A stretch of DNA of 64,000 nt from Orientallactaga sibirica. Its lineage: Eukaryota > Chordata > Mammalia > Rodentia > Dipodidae. The DNA lies in NCBI GenBank assembly GCA_036365145.1, contig JAEOAD010000026.1, forward strand, positions 248,001 through 312,000, written 5' to 3'. The position numbers were made by a program, and so were the translations under genes. The notes under the pieces were generated by a model that did not search any database, was not told where the DNA came from, and saw only the letters and a program-made list of their open reading frames with translations. The stretch's first letter is position 1; each line of letters starts with the position of its first letter. This document shows, piece after piece, positions 1 to 64,000 of this stretch.

Positions 1-26
1 TTGATACTGAATAAAAACGGAAGCTA

Positions 27-230
27 GGGGTTGGAGAGATGGCTTAGTGGTTAAGGCGCATGCCTGAGAAGCCCAAGGACCCAGGTTCGATTCTCCAGGT
101 CCCACGTAAGCCAGATGCACGTGGTGGCACATGCGTCTGGAGTTTGTCTGCAGTGGCTAGAGGCCCTGGTGTGCCCATTCTCACTCTCTCCCTCTCTCTG
201 TCTCAAATAAAAAAATAAATAAAATCTAAA
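27..230 (+). mobile_element. tRNA-derived SINE, T1
   Basis: Complete T1 copy: RNA polymerase III A-box-like TGGCTTAGTGGTTAAGG, B-box-like GGTTCGATTCT, core GCCAGATGCACGTGG, CT-rich linker and an A-rich tail. Confidence 0.9.
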
Positions 231-957
231 AAAATCTGATAAGTAAAATCTAAAACAAGCTGAAGCTAGCAAGATGCTAGGGATCTTGTCAGACCCAGTC
301 AAACTGGAGCAAGGGAGTAGTGAAGGTGGAGGAGGCCGCCCTCCAGCCTGCCTGCCTGAGATCAGCCATGACTCAAGGGCTTTCTACATTCCCTCAAGAG
401 CAGCCCTCTCGTGCTGCACACACTCTGTGCTCCACGATGCACCCTTTCCTGCCAAGGCTTCTCTTTCACACTCTCAAAGCTGAAACAGTTCTGACAAGAT
501 GCTCCAGACAGAACACCTGCTTAACAACAGCGCTCCCACCAATGAGCTGAGGCCAAGTCCGGCCTCAGGTCTCCCAGACCCATGACTTTTATGGTCAGTG
601 AGTTTAGTCAATTTCTCCCTGTTAGCCTTTAAAAGCTTTCCCTTTCCCCAGCCTCCCTGAACATGCTTGAGTTTGCCACTGGTCAATTTCACTTTCACTT
701 CCTGGACCAGAAACACTGTCACTATCACCTCCATCACAGCCGTCCACGTGGACAGAGGAGAAATGCCCAGCAAACAGGGAGGAAGCAAGATGGCCGTCCT
801 GTGACCTTTCCCATCTGATGAGCTATCTCTGGCAGACCAGGTGCCTCTGGCCTCCTTCCGTACATGGGAATATTCATGCCTGGAGAAGCACAGTCTTCCA
901 CAATTCTAAGGCTGGCCAAAGTTGACAAAACTGGGGCTCAGACCTGATCTCCAATCC

Positions 958-1425
<468 letters not shown>

Positions 1426-1892
1426 CTAAACATTTCAATAGAACAGCAATGTGTGAAGAATTTGAACCTACCAGCAATGTGTGTCCAAACAAAACAAGGC
1501 TCACTCTTTCTTTAAACATTTTACACATGGAACACACTTGCTCTCTTTTCCCCTCTTCCTCCCTCCCGACTTCTTCCTTTATGCATAGGATTGAACCCAG
1601 GGCTTCAGGCGTGCTCAGCGTGAGTTCTGCCCCAACATGACACACCTAACACGTCTGCCAGCTGAGCAGTGTGGGAAAGCCACGCCCCAAAGCACAGCAC
1701 GTGCTGACTCACTGGGCTGCTAACCACCGTCCTGGGAGAAAAATGACAGGACCGGATTGGCCTGCTATGCCCCACACAGCTTCATATTCACCCCGGAAGT
1801 AAAAGCCGCTGCTAATGGCGCTCAACAGCCCCCATGTCCACCACAAACACTTCCAAGTACCGAGACAGTCTCTGTTCTCAAAACTGAAGAGA

Positions 1893-2094
1893 GAGGGACT
1901 GATGAGATGGCTCAGCTTGCAAAACTGACAGCCTGGGTTTGAGTGCCCAGTGCCCATGTAAAAGCCAGATGCACAAAGTGGCACATACTCTGGAGTATGT
2001 TTGCAGTGGCAAGAGGCCCTGGCACGCCAATTCATTCCTCTCTCTCTCCTCTCTCTCTCTCTGTCTCTTTGCTTGCAAACAAATAAAATAAAAA
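1893..2094 (+). mobile_element. tRNA-derived SINE, T1 (old)
   Basis: A diverged copy: head GATGAGATGGCTCAG, core AAAGCCAGATGCACAAAGTG, CT tract, then AAATAAAATAAAAA. Confidence 0.85.
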
Positions 2095-2613
2095 CTTAAG
2101 AGAGAATCCTAATATTTTCTTACATTTCCTCATTCCCCTGTCCCAGTGTGACGTACAACTGACAACTTCAATGGTCCTTCTGACAAGGACTCAGTTCCTG
2201 TGCAGAGGAAGTTGTTTGCCAGCCAGGGCATTCTGAAGGAAACCCACTGCCTTACTTTCAGAACATGTATACTTCCTGGGCACTTTAGCATTTGTCAGTT
2301 GACCTTGACACAAAGCTAGCTGCCTATCATTTGTCTGGGATAATCCAGCCCCGCAGCTAGTTGAATCACCACGCACCCTGAACCCAATGACCTTCTAGAC
2401 ACACACTGGGTTTCAGACACCCTGCTGCTGTCCTTGGCTGGAAGCTTCAGGTCAGACACACGGTTCAGGTGCTCTCATACCAGAGCACCGAGAAAGACTT
2501 CTGGAGGATTCTCCAGATTGGCAGATCGTGCCTGAACCCTGAGCCCTCTGAAGAACGGGCAGCCACGCAGAGAAAAAAACACAGCCAGTCCTCAAGGTAA
2601 AAAACACCAAGCA

Positions 2614-2815
2614 GGGCTGGAGGGATGGCTTAGTGGTTAAGGTGTTTGCCTGCAAAGCCAAAGGACCCAGGTTGGATTCCCCAGGACCCACGTTAGCCAG
2701 ATGTACAAAATGGCACATGCATCTGGAGTTCATTTGCAGTGGCTGGAGGCCCTGGCGTGCCCATTCTCTCTCCTTCTCCCTCTTTCTCTGTCAAATAAAT
2801 AAATAAAAAATAAAA
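2614..2815 (+). mobile_element. tRNA-derived SINE, T1
   Basis: Complete copy with head GGGCTGGAGGGATGGCTTAG and an AAATAAATAAATAAAAAATA tail. Confidence 0.92.
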
Positions 2816-3043
2816 GGCTTTGGACTCACCATCGATAGGAACATCACGGTCAATGATGGGCCACCTGGTAATGTCACAGCAGGTTTAGTTTGGGCAAGAA
2901 CTTTCTATGAAACTGGCAAAACTAAGGAACAGCCTGAGAACACAGCTCTCCCAATGTGGCCCATCATGAACGACAGACTGCACAGAAAACCCTCTCGTGT
3001 CATGACTTCACACTGCCCCGGAGCCAAGGCGGGGCTCTGCCTA

Positions 3044-59284
<56,241 letters not shown>

Positions 59285-59309
59285 TTACTTTGTACTGGCC
59301 TTTTTTGAA

Positions 59310-59310
<1 letters not shown>

Positions 59311-59368
<58 letters not shown>

Positions 59369-59442
59369 GAAGGAAGGAAGGAAGGAAGGAAGGAAGGAAG
59401 GAAGGAAGGAAGGGGGAAAGAAAGAGAGAGAGAGAGAGAAAG
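59311..59442. repeat. (GAAA)n(GGAA)n(GA)n polypurine tract
   Basis: About 13 GAAA units, then about 11 GGAA units, GGGGG, then (AG)n; in pre-mRNA sense a 130-nt polypyrimidine run 90 nt upstream of exon a's acceptor. Confidence 0.97.
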
Positions 59443-59461
59443 ATCAAACAAACAAACAAAC

Positions 59462-59705
59462 TAGGGCTAGAGAGATAGCTGAGCAGTCAAGGCGCTTGCC
59501 TGAGAAACCTAAGGACCCAGGTTTGACTCCCCAGAACTCACATAAGCCAGATGCACAAGGTGTCACGTGTGCACAAGGTGACACATGCACACAAGGTGGC
59601 ACACATGCCTGGAGTTCAATTGCAGAGGCTAGAGGCCCCGGCGTACAATTCTCTCTATTCTCTCTCTCCCTCTGTTTATCTCTCATTAAAAAAAAATTTT
59701 AAAGA
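59462..59705 (+). mobile_element. tRNA-derived SINE, T1, with triplicated core
   Basis: AGGGCTAGAGAGATAGCTGA. The segment GCACAAGGTG(T/A/G)CAC is present three times (59562-59605). Confidence 0.9.
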
Positions 59706-59717
59706 AAATATCTTTGG

Positions 59718-59876
59718 AGGCTGGAGAGAAGGCTCAGAGGTTAAGGTGCTTGCCTGCAAAGCCTAATGACACAGATTTGATTCTCTAGTACCCATGTAAA
59801 GCCAGATGCACAAAGTGGCACATGCGTCTGGAGTTCATTTGCAGTGGCTAGGGGGCCTGATGTACCCATTCATTCT

Positions 59877-59911
<35 letters not shown>

Positions 59912-59935
59912 TGCAAGCAAATAAATAAATTATAT
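59718..59935 (+). mobile_element. tRNA-derived SINE, T1, linker turned into (GT)n
   Basis: GGCTGGAGAGAAGGCTCAGA, AAAGCCAGATGCACAAAGTG, (GT)n at 59880-59909, tail GCAAATAAATAAATTA. Confidence 0.92.
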
Positions 59936-60764
59936 CTATATACACACACATGCACACCTTTTGACAAAGATGAGTGTTACTTCAATTCTGAATAAAACAA
60001 TTCCATTATTGGGGCAGTAGAGAGGTAGAGATCTATAGAAATCTACTGCTACTAAACAGACAACTTTATTTAACTTCCTTTTATAAGCTAAAGGCATTAT
60101 AAACTGTAATTTGTCTCCAAATTGTTGTTTTATAATATTTGGCTAGGACAGTTAGAAAATAGTGTTCTATTTAATGAATTATATTATGCATCTACCAAAT
60201 ACATATATTACTTTCACTTTTCCAATAAATATATTAGTACTTTTTTTAAGAGGCACAACTGCCCCAGGTCCATCCACAGAACACTGAACAAATGTGATCC
60301 TTTACCTCTTCCCCTGGACTAGGATCCTAGGGCTAAGTCTGCATTCAACCCCTCTATCTCATCCTCCTCAGAGCCCGACAGAGTTCCTGTCCACACACTC
60401 AGGGAGACATACACAGTCTGCCACCCACATGCCATTATTCACAAGACAAACGAAAAGAAAACTCATCACAACACAGGGGAAAGAACTCCTCACAGGGGGA
60501 CAGTGACAAGAGACATGCATGTCTGTTATTAGAACAGGTCCACAGCGAAGTCTCAAATCTGCCAGCCAAAGCTGCATCGTGATCACCCAGTGAACCATTT
60601 CTGAATTCGCCCAACAAATGTGCTAAATGCCTATAGTGTGCAAACACCCAGCTCCAGGTACCAGGCCGTGAACCAAACCCATGAGCCGAGTAACTATGGT
60701 TTGTTCACCAAGCCAGAATCCAACTAAGAGAAACATGGGCTAGAGAAATGGCTCAGAAACAGGC

Positions 60765-60905
60765 TGGATTTGGTGGGACATGTCTGAATTCCAGCACTGA
60801 AAGACGGAGGCCAGAGGACCGCCATGAATTGGAACAGGATTGAGCCGGATAGCAATTACTAAATCAGCCTGAGCTGAGTAGTAAAATCTTGTCTCAAGAG
60901 GAAGG
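60765..60905 (+). mobile_element. B1-like SINE (old)
   Basis: GGCTGGATTTGGTGGGACAT, GGCCAGAGGACCGCCATGAA, AATCTTGTCTCAAGAGG, with a (GGGA)n run after. Confidence 0.78.
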
Positions 60906-61039
60906 GAGGGGAGGGGAAGGTAGGTTCAGGGAGGGGAGGGGAGGGGCAGGAAAGCAATATGAGGAAGAGATTAGCAGAGGAAGTCATACGGTGTCGAGTG
61001 GGCACGGTGGAAAGGTCCTTTAGTTCTATTTAATTTTTG

Positions 61040-61254
61040 TTATATTTTATTTATCTATTTGCAAGCAGAGAGTGACAGACCCACAGAGAGAGAGAGAGAA
61101 TGAGTGCACCAGAGCATCCAGCCACTGCAAACGAGCTCCAGATGTATGTATGCCACTTTGTGCATCTGGCATTACACAGGTACTGGGGAATCAAACAGGT
61201 CATTGCCTTTGGAGGCAAGCTCCTTAACCACTAAGCCATCTCTCCAATCTCCAT
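61040..61254 (-). mobile_element. tRNA-derived SINE, T1
   Basis: TTTTATTTATCTATTTGCAA, TTGTGCATCTGGCATTACAC, CACTAAGCCATCTCTCCAAT. Confidence 0.93.
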
Positions 61255-61264
61255 TTAATTTTAC

Positions 61265-61406
61265 ATTTACTTATTTCTTTGCATGTGTGGGACAGAGGGG
61301 ATGTGAGTACCAGGATGTGCACATGGAACCTGGGGAACTGAACCCGGGTCTTAATAAGCTTTGCAAGCAAGCGCACCTTTAACCACTGAGTCATCTCTCC
61401 AGCACC
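61265..61406 (-). mobile_element. tRNA-derived SINE, T1 (shortened), with extra head scrap
   Basis: TACTTATTTCTTTGCATGTG, GAACTGAACCCGGGTCTTAA, CACTGAGTCATCTCTCCAGC. A second head-like scrap (CCTTTAACCATCAAACGGTC) follows at 61418-61460. Confidence 0.85.
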
Positions 61407-61964
61407 CCCCACAGACGTTGCAAGCAAGCACCTTTAACCATCAAACGGTCTCCCCAGACCCTTCAGTTCTTACTACAGCCTGAGAATCCTTATCTGAGAT
61501 GCTTAGGACAGGATCAGAGCCAGGCTCAGAAGCCTTCATATTTTGGAACATTCTGGAGAGAAAGTGAAAGGCTACATTCAGAGAGGAATGGCTAAATGAG
61601 AACTGCATTATGGGAAAATTTGTTCCAGGAGAGAGCAAAGTGGGGGACTTAGCGACACAGGCAAAGGGGATAAAGTGGGGTGCAGGAGTTAAGACATACA
61701 AGCCGTAAGGAGGGGCGCCTGGTCCCTCACCGGAACAACGACAGGACTCAAGTATGAGGTGGTCAAACGCTATGTCTGAAATGCCTGGTGCCATACTGTT
61801 TCCGATTCACAGCTTTCTTATTTTGGATCATTTGCATATGCATAATATAACCATGAAATTCACTTAGGTTTCACATGTGCCACCCCCACACACACACACA
61901 GCCTCAAGGTGGGTGCATGGCTGATTCACTAACTGAAGGGGGAGGCGTATTTAACATTGTTTCA

Positions 61965-62065
61965 CTCCGCAGTCCATGCTGGCCTTGAACACACGGCAGT
62001 TCTCTTTCCTGCACACTCCCCTCCCCCAAGTGCTGAGATTACGCGGGCACAAGCCACCATGGCCC
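61965..62065 (-). mobile_element. B1-like SINE (partial)
   Basis: TGCTGGCCTTGAACACACGG and GTGCTGAGATTACGCGGGCA antisense. Confidence 0.7.
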
Positions 62066-62237
62066 GCCATGAAGGCGGTTTTGTGTGTTTTCCATCACCT
62101 CATGCATGAGACAAAGCTTCACATTAGAGAACTGTCTGCACGTGTACTTGGGTTTTCTGGTTACAGATGCTCGAACTGCACGTCATATTAAATACGGCTT
62201 CATCTCCTTAGTGGCTTTTGACTTATTTCCTGGTTTT

Positions 62238-62270
62238 TGTTTGTTTGTTTGTTTGTTTGTTTGTTTGTTT
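62238..62270. repeat. (GTTT)n microsatellite
   Basis: Eight GTTT units. Confidence 0.95.
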
Positions 62271-62715
62271 TGCTGCCGCTACTTTGGTTAGGTGCTGGCT
62301 TTCTGAGTCAAGGACCACGTAGCCCATCCTGGCACTCCTCGCTCACCAGCACCCCCACTGCGTTTAGTGACTTCAAGGGACTCCTGCTTGGGGGTCCTTC
62401 AGCCACCCTTCATGTACGCCAGCCACCTCTCACACTCTGCAAGAAACTCATTCTGGTCATCAACCGTTTCAGATCAACGAATTCCTGATAAAATGTGGCA
62501 GAGCCTGAGACATTACCTGGCCAGCAAATGTCAAATACATCCCCAAACATTCTAATACAGTCCGCTGCCACTGAAAATATCCTCGTGCTTCTTTGTAACA
62601 TTCAGGGCTGAGGCATGGCAAGGCAAATTCAACTGCGATAGAATGTGGACGTTAAGTCCTTCCAAGTCTACAGAGAGGTATGGCTTCATCTGTATATAGC
62701 CAAACTTAGATTTTT

Positions 62716-62920
62716 TAAAGATTTTTATTTATTTATTTACTTGAGAAAGAGGCAGATAGAGAGGGAATGAACACACCAGGGCCTCCAGACACCACAAAAG
62801 AACTCCAGACACATACACCGCCTCTTGTGCGTCTGGCTTTATGTGGGCACTAGGACCCTGAACCTGGGTCCTTTGGCTTTGTTGGCAAGCAACATAACCA
62901 CTAAGCCATCTCTCCAACCC
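62716..62920 (-). mobile_element. tRNA-derived SINE, T1
   Basis: TTTTATTTATTTATTTACTT, TGTGCGTCTGGCTTTATGTG, ACTAAGCCATCTCTCCAACC. Confidence 0.93.
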
Positions 62921-62924
62921 TAGA

Positions 62925-63045
62925 TTTATTTTTTGAGTTAAAGTCTTGCTATGTCATCCAGGCTAGCCTTAAATTCAACAATCGTTCTATCTCAACCTCT
63001 GGAGTCCTAGAATTGTAGGTGTGTAGCACCATGCATGCTACCACG
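62925..63045 (-). mobile_element. B1-like SINE (old)
   Basis: AGTCTTGCTATGTCATCCAG, CTATCTCAACCTCTGGAGTC, GTGTAGCACCATGCATGCTA. Confidence 0.78.
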
Positions 63046-63462
63046 TGAAACTCAGATTCCTCAAGAATTCATTACCAAAACCAAGGTCTCCCCTGGCCCC
63101 ACCTCTTCCGGGATTCTGCTCAAGTTCCTGACACCTGTACACAAGACACCTCCCTGTTCATTTGTCCCCAGCAGTAATGTCCCAAGCAAAGAAGGACATG
63201 ACAGCCAGGAACCAAAGGTCCCCAAGAGAGACCCAGGTAAAACACCTTGTGGGACAAATGGCTTCAACGGTCTGAGAATTCCAAATCCAGTTCCACACTC
63301 TCCAACTGGTCATAAGTGGACACAGTGTCACCAGGGACTTGTTTTAATTCATATGTTCTGTCGTTTATATGCCGAAAATGTTTCCCTTCCTGTCACTTCA
63401 GCTTCAACAATGCCAGGAAGGCTGAAGACAGTTTCACAGTTCATTTGGGTATTTAACGCCAA

Positions 63463-63598
63463 GTCAAGTTCCAAACTGCCATCTAGTCACCAACATCCCT
63501 ATGCCAGGATCTCTGTTCATTTGATTTGCCTGCCAAGTCAAGTTCCAAAACACTTCTCCAGTGCCAGGATCTCTGTCTGATTTGCCTGCCCCTTTCCA
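63463..63598. repeat. Two-copy local duplication (about 70 nt)
   Basis: GCCAAGTCAAGTTCCAAA ... GCCAGGATCTCTGT ... GATTTGCCTGCC occurs at 63460-63533 and, shortened, at 63532-63590. Confidence 0.88.
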
Positions 63599-63837
63599 AA
63601 GACTCCCTTCTACATTAGAGCCATGTTTTGGGGGTAAGTGGCACCAGCAAAACCAGTGCGCATTACTGCACCTCCTACCTGGGACCCCCAATCAGCCTCT
63701 CCCAGCTGCTTTGTACTCAGATCCAGCTTGACTTATGCTGGCACAGGAAGTGTTCCCAGGATGTCAGAGAAAAAAATAGAGACTTTACAGGCAACAGGAC
63801 ACCTGAGCTTTACCTCAGAGAAGGAGCCTATATGAGC

Positions 63838-64000
63838 TACTTTTCTCCTTGCTGTGACCAAATACCTGACAAGTAGCAATTAAGGTGAGAAAGCTTCATT
63901 GTGGTTAACAGTTTAAGAAGGAATGCCTTCCATCGTGGCAAGGGAGCAGGTGTGTGAGGCAGCTGGTCTCACTGCAACAGCAATCAGGAAGCAGAGGGTG
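63838..64000 (-). mobile_element. LTR-like rodent repeat (MaLR-type layout), reverse orientation, cut by window edge
   Basis: TTTTCTCCTTGCTGTGACCA, AAATACCTGACAAGTAGCAA and AATCAGGAAGCAGAG are the reverse complement of the 3' part seen at 34900 and 50230. Confidence 0.7.

Noticed and set aside
27..230. tRNA genes suggested by A/B-box-like heads throughout
   Set aside because: These are SINE heads: they carry CT linkers and A tails, and I saw no intact cloverleaf or anticodon arm.
2830..2864. Possible 35-nt minus-strand micro-exon (acceptor CATTACCAG, donor CGATG|GTGAGT) after exon p
   Set aside because: The phase would fit, but its translation (WPIIDRDVPID) does not match the TVIWDKNN segment I expect next in CARMIL1, and the acceptor tract is poor. 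Only transcript data could revive it.
63035..63580. 181-codon + strand open frame
   Set aside because: It crosses a local duplication and an old repeat edge. The composition is not protein-like and there is no recognised family.

Overview
The window is a piece of a mammalian, almost certainly rodent, nuclear genome. It contains no prokaryotic features. The evidence is dense interspersed repeats: 7SL-derived B1-like SINEs; a very abundant tRNA-derived SINE with a TGGCTTAGCGGTTAAGG head, a CT-rich linker and an (AAATA)n tail; LTR-like repeats; old MIR and L1 relics; and many microsatellites. The B1 and tRNA-SINE sequences are not mouse or rat B1/B2. From memory they look most like jerboa (Dipodidae, e.g. 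Jaculus), and this species guess is an inference. I call the two tRNA-SINE subfamilies T1 (GCCAGATGCACAAGG core) and T2 (GCCAGATGCAAAGTGACGCA core, CAGCTGAGAGACTGC, GGCGCGCCCATCTCT).

There is one recognisable gene, CARMIL1 (LRRC16A; capping protein, Arp2/3 and myosin-I linker 1), on the minus strand. Sixteen consecutive internal coding exons lie between 59222 (5' side) and 3045 (3' side). All have AG/GT borders and their phases join without a break. They total 1434 nt (478 codon equivalents), about residues 125-602 of a protein of about 1370 residues by my recall of the human sequence. They cover the linker after the N-terminal PH-like domain and most of the ribonuclease-inhibitor-type leucine-rich repeats. 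The start codon, first exons, the helical/dimerisation region and the capping-protein-binding C-terminus lie outside the window. No promoter, CpG island, polyadenylation site or second gene is supported.

Layout in + coordinates: 1-3044 intron 3' of the last exon seen; 3045-3217 large LRR exon; 3218-9494 intron with an SINE-free AT-rich block (5280-6612); 9495-10811 three exons; 14050-14119 and 16529-16633 single exons; 19930-20233 an exon pair beside a 29-nt minisatellite; 22924-23027, 28428-28514, 33873-33967, 37458-37546 and 41652-41727 single exons; 41728-58415 a 16.7 kb intron; 58416-59222 three clustered exons; 59223-64000 intron continuing toward the 5' end.

Everything else is intronic. 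About 80 percent of SINEs lie on the + strand, antisense to the gene. I found no convincing novel system. The best leads are a nested inverted SINE cluster (23672-24714), a 29-nt minisatellite grown from a B1 copy next to an exon, an in-frame-skippable exon with a weak donor, and a SINE-free homeobox-motif-rich intronic block.
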